NCBI GenBank assembly: GCA_020062805.1
Contig: JAGUVP010000330.1
Coordinates: 1 to 7,505 of the forward strand
Length of the DNA: 7,505 bases
Origin: Candidatus Bipolaricaulis sp.
GTDB taxonomy: Bacteria; Bipolaricaulota; Bipolaricaulia; Bipolaricaulales; Bipolaricaulaceae
Direction of reading: 5' to 3'
Numbering within the stretch: position 1 is the stretch's first letter; each line of letters starts with the position of its first letter. Under the pieces are notes generated by a model that worked only from the letters and a program-made list of their open reading frames with translations, ran no database searches and was not told the origin of the DNA. The translations under genes and the position numbers were made by a program. Positions 1 through 6,003 of this stretch are shown here, piece after piece.

Positions 1-481
1 CCTGGACCTGGGCGAGGAGCTCGGAGTACAGGCAGAGCTGGAGGATCGTCCGCCCGCGGGTGTCCCGGGCGAGCTTCGTGTCGAGCACCTCGTAGGAGTG
101 GGCGCCCAGGCCAGGCGACGGGACCTCCACGCGGCGGAGGATGTCGGCGCGGCCCATCCACCCCTCGCCGAGGAGGGTCGGCTGGACGATCACGTCGGGT
201 CCGTCGCGCATCGCGGCGCGTGTGGCGGCGAACTCGTCTTCGGCGTAGCCCAGGTCCTCCAGGGTGACGACGGTCAGGTTCTGGGCGCGGAGGTGCTCGA
301 CGTACGCCTTCTCGTGCTCGAACCCGCGCCTCTGGAGAACCTCGAGAGCGAGGTCGTGGGAGGTAGGGGATTCCAGCTCTCCCCGGGCGACGCGGAGGTC
401 GAGGCAGGTGAGGTGCCGGCACCCGAGGTGGTTCGCCAGATCGCTCGCCGACAGGCGGATGCCGCTGTCTGTGGCCTTCAC
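1..481 (-). CDS. TM0106-type RecB-like putative nuclease, N-terminal part (runs off the left edge)
   Basis: Reading the minus strand from a GTG at 481-479 gives 160 uninterrupted codons to the window edge, so the 3' part is missing. The start follows a purine-rich ribosome site (GGGAGA) by a few bases, and an in-frame TAG lies a short way upstream. Near the N-terminus, LSASDLANHLGCRHLTCLDL (residues 10-29) matches the opening typical of the TM0106 family. Next come the RecB-type PD-(D/E)XK nuclease elements in order: GRADIL (110-115, Asp113), YEVLDTKLA (130-138, Asp134 and Lys136 as the D-x-K pair) and QLCLYSELL (148-156, the QxxxY helix). Family members are predicted DNA nucleases, often followed by an RNase H-like or helicase region that would lie outside this window. 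The gene diverges from the MntA/HepT pair. The biological role is unknown; the family call rests on motif order. Confidence 0.8.
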   Translation of the reverse strand, partial: MKATDSGIRLSASDLANHLGCRHLTCLDLRVARGELESPTSHDLALEVLQRRGFEHEKAYVEHLRAQNLTVVTLEDLGYAEDEFAATRAAMRDGPDVIVQPTLLGEGWMGRADILRRVEVPSPGLGAHSYEVLDTKLARDTRGRTILQLCLYSELLAQVQ

Positions 482-606
482 CGTCTCCCTCGGTTGGTCA
501 TGTCGCGATGGACTCTACCCTCTGCGACCCCTCGGAGGAAGTCGGAGCTGTGCTGGCCGCCCGCCGGGGTCTGGCGAGGATCGCGACGATGACCGAGGGT
601 GAACCG

Positions 607-930
607 ATGAACGACGCTGGCAAGGGGAAGGCACTTCCGGACAGTGCGCAGATCCTCGGGGATCTCCGTTCCGCGCTGCCGTCACTCCGCGAGCGGTACG
701 GGGTGCAGCGCTTGGCGCTGTTCGGCTCCTTCGCGCGAGGAGAGCCGACCCGGCGCAGCGATCTCGATGTGCTGGTGGAGTTCGATGATCTCCCTCTGAG
801 CCTCCTCCAGTTCATCGCTCTCGAAGGAGACCCGAGCGACCTTCTCGGTCTCAAGGTGGACCTTGTCGAGAGGCAGGCCCTCAAGCCTCTCATCGGTCGC
901 CGGGTTCGGGAGAAGCTCATCCCCGTATGA
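607..930 (+). CDS. mntA: MNT-domain nucleotidyltransferase, MntA-type antitoxin
   Basis: A 107-residue protein of the minimal nucleotidyltransferase family. The signature GSFARGE (40-46) followed by SDLDVLVEF (51-59) gives the GS...DxD active site with Asp52 and Asp54, and KVDLV (83-87) supplies the third acidic residue, Asp85. All catalytic residues are therefore present. In characterised MNT/HEPN pairs the MNT protein neutralises its HEPN RNase partner by AMPylating a Tyr in the toxin's RX4HXY motif. The ATG at 607 has GAGGG at 595-599, 7 nt upstream. An in-frame ATG at 589, with CGAGGA at 575-580, would add six residues and cannot be excluded. The stop overlaps the next start as ATGA (927-930), the usual coupling of these pairs. 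Domain assignment is firm; antitoxin function is inferred from the neighbour. Confidence 0.9.
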   Translation: MNDAGKGKALPDSAQILGDLRSALPSLRERYGVQRLALFGSFARGEPTRRSDLDVLVEFDDLPLSLLQFIALEGDPSDLLGLKVDLVERQALKPLIGRRVREKLIPV

Positions 931-1211
931 GGGAGCGGCGGGAGTACGCGGACTTCCTGGCTGACATCAACGATGCACCCGAGATGGCCGAGCAGTTCGC
1001 AGTGGGCATGGGCATCGAGGAGTTCCTGGCGAACAAGAAGACGAGCTATGCGGTGGTGCGGGCCCTTACGATCATCGGCGAGGCAGCGAAGAAGATCCCA
1101 TCTCCGGTACGCAACCGCTACCTGGAGATTCCCGTCCGGGTCCCCATCGTGGATCGGGGAAGCAGGTTGTGCCGGCCGTTGCCTCATGGCCTGTGCCGCA
1201 CCTCCATCTAG
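927..1211 (+). pseudogene. hepT: HepT-like HEPN toxin (DUF86), C-terminally replaced and probably inactive
   Basis: This starts in a 4-nt overlap with the MntA-type gene. The first 69 residues are a typical HepT/DUF86 N-terminus: YADFLADINDA (7-17), then YAVVRALTIIGEAAKKIP (41-58) and VRNRYLEIP (61-69). Family members continue with a segment like WRxMAGMRDxLIHxYFGVD, which carries the RX4HXY RNase motif and the AMPylated Tyr. Here the frame instead reads 25 unrelated Arg/Pro-rich residues to a TAG. I looked for the missing segment in the other two forward frames up to about 1290 and did not find it, so this is a replacement or deletion with a new end, not a simple frameshift. At 94 residues it is shorter than the usual 110-120. 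Toxicity is unlikely without the motif. HepT identity is fairly sure; loss of function is inference. Confidence 0.75.
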
Positions 1212-1244
1212 GGTGCACACGCGTCACTCGGCCTCCCGGCTCGC

Positions 1245-1250
1245 TATCAT
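1245..1250 (+). promoter_or_regulatory. Possible -10 element (TATCAT) upstream of the sigma-factor gene
   Basis: TATCAT is a good match to a -10 box. The best -35 candidate, GTCACT at 1223-1228 with a 16-nt spacer, matches the consensus at only three of six positions. If real, it would drive the small frame at 1288 and the sigma factor at 1437. The surrounding DNA is patchwork, so it could equally be left over from a lost gene. Confidence 0.25.
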
Positions 1251-1287
1251 GGGCACGAGGTGGCGATGATGAGCAGACCTCGGGACG

Positions 1288-1440
1288 ATGCTAACTCTTC
1301 GGGCGGCCTGGGGACTCTCGGCCCAGCAACGCACGATGATCACCGTGGGGCCAGTGGAGTCGATCCGGGCAGCGATGGGGGGGGCGAGTCCTGGCGACGC
1401 GGTGCCCATCCGCGCCGGAGAAGAGTTGATGCAGGTATGA
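1288..1440 (+). pseudogene. Short frame resembling the N-terminus of a NosD/parallel beta-helix protein
   Basis: Fifty codons from ATG 1288 to a TGA at 1438-1440 that overlaps the sigma-factor start codon as ATGA. Residues 18-36 (ITVGPVESIRAAMGGASPG) followed by D37 and IRAG (41-44) resemble the opening of secreted right-handed beta-helix proteins (NosD, DUF1565 and pectate-lyase-like). Their pattern is ITVxPGxSIQAAIDAASPGD, then a hydrophobic stretch and an AGTY-type turn. The frame ends just where the first beta-helix coil would begin, so it is at best a fragment. It has no clear signal peptide and only a weak ribosome site (CGGGA). It may be a decayed remnant, or a small leader whose translation couples to the sigma factor. 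The resemblance is from memory of the family and needs a profile search. Confidence 0.35.
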
Positions 1441-2282
1441 CGGCCACGGCCCTTCGTCAGCGCACCGCAGGCTCGGTCGCGAGACTCACGAGGGAAGACG
1501 AGATCGAGCTGGCCAAGCGCATCGAGATGGACGACAAGGCTGCGCGAGAGCAGCTGATCATCGCCAACCAAGGGCTCATCGGGCACATCCTGCGCACCGA
1601 GTTCCGCGGCTTCATCTACCTGTGGGATGACCTCTTCCAGGAGGGCCAGGTCGGGCTGATCAAAGCGGTGGACAGGTTCGACTGGAGAAAGGGGTGCAAG
1701 TTCAGCTCCTATGCCGTGTGGTGGATCCGGCGCGAGATCCAACTGGCCCTCGGCCGGTGGTGGACGGGGGCGGCGAGGATCCCGGAATCACGACTGAAGG
1801 AGCTGAAGGAGTTCAAGCTGGTGACCAGGAAACTGGAGGACGGGCTGAATCGCCATCCGACTCCCGAGGAGATCGCCAGCGAGATAGGGATCCCCTTGGA
1901 CAAGGTCTACGACCTTCTGAAGATGATGATCGCAGGCCGGCAGCTGATTTCGTTCGAGGCATTGGAGGAAAGCGGTCGTAGCGTGATGAGCCTCATCGCG
2001 GATGAGAGCGCGCCCTCTTCCCAAAAGGGACTCGAACCTTGTCTTCAGAACAGCCTGCGGAGGGTGATCGGGGTGTCTCTCACCCAGAAGCAGAAAGAGG
2101 TGATCTGCCTGCGCTACGGGCTGGATCTCAAGGGCGAGCACCAGAAACCGCTCTCGCAACGGGCCATCGCCGAACAGATGGACATCAGTCCCCAGGCCGT
2201 GTCGCGGATCGAAGAGCGTGCGCTGGCAAGGATCAAGGCCGAGATGGATCTCATCACACAGTCCCTCCGGCGCCTCGAGTGA
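1437..2282 (+). CDS. Sigma-70 family RNA polymerase sigma factor (compact, no region 1.1)
   Basis: A 281-residue sigma factor that would direct RNA polymerase to a specific promoter class. LTREDEIELAKRIE (17-30) is region 1.2. Region 2 follows with LIIANQGLIGHI (40-51), DDLFQEGQVGLIKAVDRFD (64-82) and KFSSYAVWWIRREI (88-101), the last being the aromatic-rich melting and -10 recognition segment. HPTPEEIASEIGI (140-152) lies in region 3. SLTQKQKEVICLRYGLD (214-230) is region 4.1 and SQRAIAEQMDISPQAVSRIE (240-259) is the -35-reading helix-turn-helix. There is no region 1.1 or non-conserved insert, so it is an alternative factor, not the housekeeping one. Region 4.2 recalls SigE/SigK-type factors more than SigA. 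ATG 1437 was chosen because homology starts 16 residues later; its ribosome site is weak (GGAG 16 nt away). The frame is open upstream to a GTG at 1260, but that extension is Gly/Arg-rich and unlike sigma factors. The regulon is unknown. Confidence 0.9.
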   Translation: MTATALRQRTAGSVARLTREDEIELAKRIEMDDKAAREQLIIANQGLIGHILRTEFRGFIYLWDDLFQEGQVGLIKAVDRFDWRKGCKFSSYAVWWIRREIQLALGRWWTGAARIPESRLKELKEFKLVTRKLEDGLNRHPTPEEIASEIGIPLDKVYDLLKMMIAGRQLISFEALEESGRSVMSLIADESAPSSQKGLEPCLQNSLRRVIGVSLTQKQKEVICLRYGLDLKGEHQKPLSQRAIAEQMDISPQAVSRIEERALARIKAEMDLITQSLRRLE

Positions 2283-2286
2283 GGCC

Positions 2287-2334
2287 CTGCAAAAGCCAGT
2301 GCGGATCCCGGGAGTCGGGAATCAGTCTTTGCAG
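2287..2334 (+). terminator. Composite hairpin after the sigma-factor gene (possible terminator)
   Basis: CTGCAAA (2287-2293) pairs with TTTGCAG (2328-2334). Inside it, TCCCG (2306-2310) pairs with CGGGA (2316-2320) around a 5-nt loop. The structure begins 5 nt after the stop codon at 2280-2282, the usual place for a 3' end element. No T-run follows the outer stem, so it does not look like a classical intrinsic terminator. It could be an RNA-stabilising or processing structure. Confidence 0.4.
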
Positions 2335-2650
2335 TACGACATCGTCGACGCGACCCGGGGAGGTCGAGGCATCCCAGGCGGCATGACCCTGTTCCAACGC
2401 CGGATGCGACCGCTGCCAACAGAAATGGATCCGATAGACATCGCGCCCTCGCACCAGAACCGTGCCGGGGGCGACGGGTTTCTGTCTCCCCAGCCGAAGC
2501 AGATCCAGGATTGAGAGGCAGCTATCCACGATGAAGGAGCAGGACGATCTTCTCGCCCTCTGTTGGGCTGCAACACCTCCCCCGGAGTCTAGACGTCCTT
2601 CCGATACATCGATAGGCCCATCGTTGCCCCCGCTCGGTTAACTCGAAGGG
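2335..2650. other. Intergenic stretch without a convincing gene
   Basis: Several frames are open on both strands, as expected at this GC content. The best are a 43-codon + frame at 2383-2514, a 36-codon + frame at 2531-2641 and an 84-codon - frame at 2322-2576. None shows a recognisable domain or is supported by a good ribosome site. Codon use gives no consistent signal. I see no RNA gene, transposon end or repeat here. It probably holds untranslated sequence or decayed coding DNA. Confidence 0.5.
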
Positions 2651-2679
2651 TTGACGGGCGACCGGGAAAGAAGTACATT
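2651..2679 (+). promoter_or_regulatory. Sigma-70 type promoter of the sugar operon
   Basis: TTGACG at 2651-2656, a 17-nt spacer, and TACATT at 2674-2679 match the consensus -35 and -10 boxes at five and four of six positions with ideal spacing. The predicted start of transcription is around 2685-2688, only about 16-19 nt before the repressor's ATG at 2704. The region turns AT-rich here, in contrast to its surroundings. It is the only convincing promoter in the window and should drive the repressor, transporter and glycosidase genes together. Confidence 0.8.
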
Positions 2680-2685
2680 CGTTTT

Positions 2686-2699
2686 GTAAAAGTTTTCAC
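2686..2699 (+). promoter_or_regulatory. Probable operator palindrome, likely bound by the adjacent ROK repressor
   Basis: GTAAAAGTTTTCAC is an imperfect 14-bp dyad of the form GTnAAAnnTTTnAC. It overlaps the expected transcription start and ends 4 nt before the ATG. A second short palindrome, TTTTGTAAAA (2682-2691), overlaps it. Binding here would block polymerase at the promoter. AT-rich dyads near the operon start are usual for ROK repressors such as Mlc, NagC and XylR. The assignment to this protein is inference from position. Confidence 0.55.
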
Positions 2700-2703
2700 C
2701 AAA

Positions 2704-3819
2704 ATGAGGAACAACACGATTCAGACGCTGCTTCGGGAGTTGTGGGCCCCCGACGGGACGACCCGCCGGGCACTCGAGTCTTCCCTCGGACTGTCGCGTC
2801 CCACGCTGGACAAGGCCCTCTCCGAGCTCATCAACCGAGGGCTCGTCGCTCCTGTGGGGACACGTTCCGAGGGAGGCGGCCGGCCGGCCACGGTGTTCCG
2901 ACTGAACGGGGACACGTGCGTTGTGGTCGGAGTTGACCTCGAGCTTCCCCAGCTCAGCTTCGTTGTGTCAGACCTATGGGGGGAGCCGCTCCACCGTCTG
3001 ACGCTGGATGTGGACGACGGTCAACGGGACCCGCTCGCCCTCCTGCGCGAAGTGGGAGAAACCCTTACAGAGTGGATGGATTCGCTCGGCGTCCCGTGGC
3101 CTCGGGTGGGAGGGCTGGGCGTTGCCCTCCCGGCATTCGTCACCGATGGGGTGGCGACCTTTGCCGGAGCGACGATGCCCTCCTGGCACCGAGTGGCGGT
3201 CCAGAATGCGTTGGAGCGGGAGATCTCCACCCGAGTCCACGTTCACCACGACACGCACCTCATGGCCATTGCCGAGGCGCACGCTCTGGGCTGGAAGGAG
3301 GGCGCTCTGCTTTACATTGCCCTCCGTCCCGGTCTTTCGGGCGATGTGCGGTTCGGGGCAAGCCTTCTCGTGGACGGGCGCGCGTACCGCGGGGGGCATG
3401 GCCACGGGGGTTCCCTGTACCGGGCGTTCGTGACGGGAGAGGAGTTGAAGAACCGGGCCCACGACAAGCGCTTCGAGATGCTCGTGGACAGGGCGGTCGG
3501 CGTTCTCGTCCATGCGGTGACCCTCCTCGACCCCACCCTGATCGTCATCCACGCCGAGCTGTTGGGAGAGGACGAGGAAGCGTTCATTGCCGGTTGCCGC
3601 CGTCGCCTTCGCGAGGCTCTCGTCGGGGAGTTCCCGGATCTGCATAAGGTAACCCGCGCCGTGGCGCGCGGGACGACGGCGGCCTGCGGAGCAGCGGTCG
3701 CCGTTGTGCAGCACCTGCGCGACAACCCAGAAGAGCTGCTGGTGCATGAAGGAGGTGAGAGAGGGCGGAGCACATCCCAAGCACTGAGAAGCACGGCTTC
3801 GAAGAGGAAAAGGAGGTAG
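2704..3819 (+). CDS. ROK-family transcriptional repressor (XylR/NagC/Mlc-like)
   Basis: A 371-residue sugar-responsive repressor. Residues about 5-67 form a winged helix: SRPTLDKALSELINRGLV (31-48) contains the recognition helix and GRPATVFRL (59-67) the wing. The ROK sugar-binding fold starts near 73. HHDTHLMAIAE (181-191) corresponds to the family's NDANxxAxAE segment and keeps the Asp. The phosphate-binding glycines are altered (RPGLSGDVRFGAS, 208-220), and after GGHGHGGSL (230-238) the CxCGxxGC zinc motif is absent: the chain passes straight to YRAFVTGEEL. It therefore looks like a sensor without kinase activity and with a shortened zinc region. The C-terminus is a basic Arg/Lys tail. The ATG has no Shine-Dalgarno in its very short leader, so initiation may be near-leaderless. 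It is first in the sugar operon and probably self-regulating. The substrate is inferred from the neighbours. Confidence 0.9.
   Translation: MRNNTIQTLLRELWAPDGTTRRALESSLGLSRPTLDKALSELINRGLVAPVGTRSEGGGRPATVFRLNGDTCVVVGVDLELPQLSFVVSDLWGEPLHRLTLDVDDGQRDPLALLREVGETLTEWMDSLGVPWPRVGGLGVALPAFVTDGVATFAGATMPSWHRVAVQNALEREISTRVHVHHDTHLMAIAEAHALGWKEGALLYIALRPGLSGDVRFGASLLVDGRAYRGGHGHGGSLYRAFVTGEELKNRAHDKRFEMLVDRAVGVLVHAVTLLDPTLIVIHAELLGEDEEAFIAGCRRRLREALVGEFPDLHKVTRAVARGTTAACGAAVAVVQHLRDNPEELLVHEGGERGRSTSQALRSTASKRKRR
3811..3816 (+). promoter_or_regulatory. Consensus ribosome binding site for the binding-protein gene
   Basis: AGGAGG lies 6 nt before ATG 3823. It is made from the last two Arg codons of the ROK repressor, just before its TAG. 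The arrangement fixes the start of the binding protein and couples its translation to the end of the repressor gene. It is the strongest ribosome site in the window, as expected for the most abundant product of such operons. Confidence 0.85.
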
Positions 3820-3822
3820 AAC

Positions 3823-5067
3823 ATGACAAAGCGACTGCTGGTTGGTCTCTTGTTGGCAGGTCTCGTAACAGGCCTTGCCCACGGTGCAGTGACGATCATG
3901 GTTCTGTGGAGCGGGGATGAGCTCGCGGCGTTCCAGAAGGTGGCGGACGGGTTCACAGCCAAGACCGGGATCGCGGTCCGGGTAGAAAGCGTGGGGAGAG
4001 ACCTCCCCGCGATCCTCTCCACCCGTGTGGCCGCTGGAAACCCGCCGGACCTCGCGGGGATGCCCAACCCCGGCCAGATGGCGGAGTTCGTGGGCCGCGG
4101 GGCGGTGATCCCCTTGGACGGGATCGTGGACCTCAACCAGTTCCCCAAGGCGTTTGTGGACCTGGCCACCGTCAGCGGGAAGGTCTACGGGATCTTCATC
4201 TCCGCTGACCTGAAGTCCCTCGTGTGGTACAACCCTGACACGCTCTACGCGGAGGGGCTGGCCCCGGCAGACTCGTGGAACGAGCTGATGTACATCACCC
4301 AGACCCTCGCCGCCCGAGGCAAGACGCCGTGGGCGGTGGGCCTCGAGTCGGGTGCTGCCTCGGGTTGGGCGGGAACGGACTGGATCGAGGATATCATGCT
4401 TCGGACCGCGGGTCCGGACCTCTACGACCAGTGGGTGGCCCACGAAATCCCGTGGACCCACCCGGCGGTGAAGCGGGCGTTTGAGCTGTTCGGATCGATC
4501 GTTCGCAACGAGTCCTACGTCTACGGGGGCACGACGGGCGTTCTGTCCATCAGCTTCGGCGACTCCCCCGCTGTCCTGTGGGATCCCACTCCGGGTGCCT
4601 ACTTCCACCGCCAGGCCACATTCATCAAGAGCTTCATCGCCAATGCTCACCCTCAGCTCGATCTCGACCGAGACGTGGCGTTCTTCGTGTTTCCCCCGAT
4701 TGACCCGCAGTGGGGGACGCCGCTCCTCGGAGCGGGGGACCTCATCAGCGCGTTCCGTGACACGCCCGACGTACGGGCGTTCGTCCAGTACCTGGCCTCG
4801 CCTGAGGCCCAGGCCATCTGGTGCGGGGCGTTGGGCAAGCTGGCCACGAACGTGAACGTGGATCCGGGGATCTACCCCGATCAGCTCACCGCTCAGGCCG
4901 CGGAGATCCTGAAGGGTGCCGAGATCTTCCGCTTCGACGCCTCGGATCTCATGCCGGCTGCGGTGGGGTCGGGCGCGTTCTGGAAGGGTGTTCTCGACTA
5001 CGTGTCCGGCGTGCCGCTGGCTCGGGTCCTCGCGGACATTGAGGCCGCGGCGCAGGCCGCTTACTAG
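3823..5067 (+). CDS. aglE: ABC transporter alpha-glucoside-type solute-binding protein (AglE-like, family 1)
   Basis: A 414-residue periplasmic protein that would capture the sugar and deliver it to the permease pair. The N-terminus is a Sec signal peptide: MTKR, then a hydrophobic core (5-18) and probable cleavage after AHG (19-21). There is no lipobox Cys, so it is soluble and not a lipoprotein. The mature part has the family 1 binding-protein layout. Segments resemble rhizobial AglE: KSLVWYNPD (131-139), SGWAGTDWIEDIMLRT (180-195), LLGAGDL, and FDASDLMPAAVGSGAFWKGV (371-390) near the end. Length is normal for the family. It lies 3 nt after the repressor and is followed by a strong hairpin before the permease genes. 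Alpha-glucosides (maltose, sucrose or trehalose type) are the likely ligands by resemblance; the exact sugar cannot be read. Confidence 0.9.
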   Translation: MTKRLLVGLLLAGLVTGLAHGAVTIMVLWSGDELAAFQKVADGFTAKTGIAVRVESVGRDLPAILSTRVAAGNPPDLAGMPNPGQMAEFVGRGAVIPLDGIVDLNQFPKAFVDLATVSGKVYGIFISADLKSLVWYNPDTLYAEGLAPADSWNELMYITQTLAARGKTPWAVGLESGAASGWAGTDWIEDIMLRTAGPDLYDQWVAHEIPWTHPAVKRAFELFGSIVRNESYVYGGTTGVLSISFGDSPAVLWDPTPGAYFHRQATFIKSFIANAHPQLDLDRDVAFFVFPPIDPQWGTPLLGAGDLISAFRDTPDVRAFVQYLASPEAQAIWCGALGKLATNVNVDPGIYPDQLTAQAAEILKGAEIFRFDASDLMPAAVGSGAFWKGVLDYVSGVPLARVLADIEAAAQAAY

Positions 5068-5083
5068 GATCGCACCAATTGCT

Positions 5084-5112
5084 CGCCGGGGCGGGGCAGT
5101 CCCGCCCCGGCG
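5084..5112 (+). promoter_or_regulatory. Strong intercistronic hairpin between binding protein and permease genes
   Basis: CGCCGGGGCGGG (5084-5095) and CCCGCCCCGGCG (5101-5112) are perfect inverted repeats, giving a 12-bp stem of G-C pairs only with a 5-nt loop. It begins 16 nt after the binding-protein stop and ends 15 nt before the permease start. No T-run follows, so full termination is unlikely. In sugar-transport operons such as malE-malF, hairpins in this position protect the upstream mRNA and reduce downstream expression, keeping binding protein in excess. The structure is plainly visible; its role is inferred from that precedent. It may also limit ribosome access to the GTG at 5128. 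Confidence 0.8.
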
Positions 5113-5127
5113 GATACTCCTCGGGGG

Positions 5128-6003
5128 GTGACCGTCACGAACAAGGGTCGGGCCCACTGGTTCTACCTCGCCCCCGCCCTGCTGTTGTTGGGGGTGTTCC
5201 TCGTCTACCCGAGCGCGGAGACGATCCGACTCAGCTTCTATGGCCCGCGTTCCGACGTGTTCGTGGGTGTCCAGAACTACCTCCGGGCGTTCACATCGGC
5301 CCCGATGCTGACCACGTTCCGCAACAACCTCCTGTGGATGGCCGTGTTCACCCTGTTCACGGTCGGGATGGGGCTCCTCCTCGCGGTGATCCTCGATCGC
5401 GTGCGGTACGAAACGTTGATCAAGTCGGTGATCTTCCTCCCAATGGCCATCTCCTACGTGGCGGCGGGGGTGATCTGGCGGTTCGTGTACGCGTTTCGCC
5501 CCGCCGTCGCACCTCAGATCGGGCTCCTCAACGCGATCATCGTGGGCATGGGGGGACAACCGGTCTGGCTTCTCATCCAACGCCCGTGGCTGAACAACCT
5601 CGCCCTCATCGCGGTGGGGGTGTGGGTGTGGACGGGGTTCTGCATGGTCATCCTCTCCGCGGCGTACAAGGGCATCCCCCGGGAGATGCAGGAGGCGGCG
5701 CGCATCGATGGGGCCAATGAGTGGCAGGTGTTCCGCTGCGTGACGATCCCCTTTCTGAAGTCCACCCTGGCCATGATCACTACGACGATGATCGTGTTCG
5801 TTCTGAAGATGTTCGACATCGTGTACATCATGACCAACGGCGCCTACGACACGGACGTGATCGCGAACCGGATGTACAACGAGATGTTCCAGTTCAACAA
5901 CTACGGGACGGCGAGCGCGATCGCGGTGATCCTGTTCCTGGCAATCGTGCCGTTCATCGTGCTCAACGTGCGCCGGTTCCGGGCCCAGGAGGCGGTGCGA
6001 TGA
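5128..6003 (+). CDS. aglF: ABC sugar transporter permease (AglF/MalF-like, CUT1)
   Basis: A 291-residue inner-membrane protein with about six hydrophobic spans (near 12-28, 68-90, 100-122, 157-177, 215-236 and 261-282). The cytoplasmic EAA loop, EAARIDGANEWQVFRCVTIP (189-208), has the conserved Glu-Ala-Ala, Gly195 and Ile-Pro, and it docks the ATPase. KMFDIVYIMTNG (227-238) and the short length without a large periplasmic insert resemble AglF more than enteric MalF. The frame opens with GTG at 5128. The preceding CGGGGGG is too close to be an ideal ribosome site and the upstream hairpin is 15 nt away, so initiation is expected to be weaker than for the binding protein. Its end overlaps the second permease by ATGA. 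It forms a heterodimer with the next gene product. Confidence 0.93.
   Translation: MTVTNKGRAHWFYLAPALLLLGVFLVYPSAETIRLSFYGPRSDVFVGVQNYLRAFTSAPMLTTFRNNLLWMAVFTLFTVGMGLLLAVILDRVRYETLIKSVIFLPMAISYVAAGVIWRFVYAFRPAVAPQIGLLNAIIVGMGGQPVWLLIQRPWLNNLALIAVGVWVWTGFCMVILSAAYKGIPREMQEAARIDGANEWQVFRCVTIPFLKSTLAMITTTMIVFVLKMFDIVYIMTNGAYDTDVIANRMYNEMFQFNNYGTASAIAVILFLAIVPFIVLNVRRFRAQEAVR

Noticed and set aside
512..517. TAGAGT on the minus strand as a -10 box for the nuclease gene
   Set aside because: No acceptable -35 element at proper spacing, so it is not listed as a promoter.
98..592. A 164-codon + frame at the left end
   Set aside because: It is antisense to the RecB-like nuclease, whose minus-strand frame carries ordered family motifs; the + frame shows none.
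498..1220. A 240-codon minus-strand frame over the MNT/HEPN pair
   Set aside because: It mirrors the well-supported MntA and HepT frames and is Arg/Ser-rich without motifs.
1260..1436. 59-residue N-terminal extension of the sigma factor from a GTG
   Set aside because: The extension is Gly/Arg/Asp-rich, unlike region 1.1, and overlaps the beta-helix-like frame in another phase; homology begins just after ATG 1437.
2383..2514. Possible 43-residue small protein on the + strand
   Set aside because: Weak ribosome site, no family resemblance and no coding signal beyond an open frame.
2254..2529. Minus-strand 91-codon frame in the gap after the sigma factor
   Set aside because: It overlaps the sigma-factor end, has no recognisable domain and no clear ribosome site; several frames are open here by chance.
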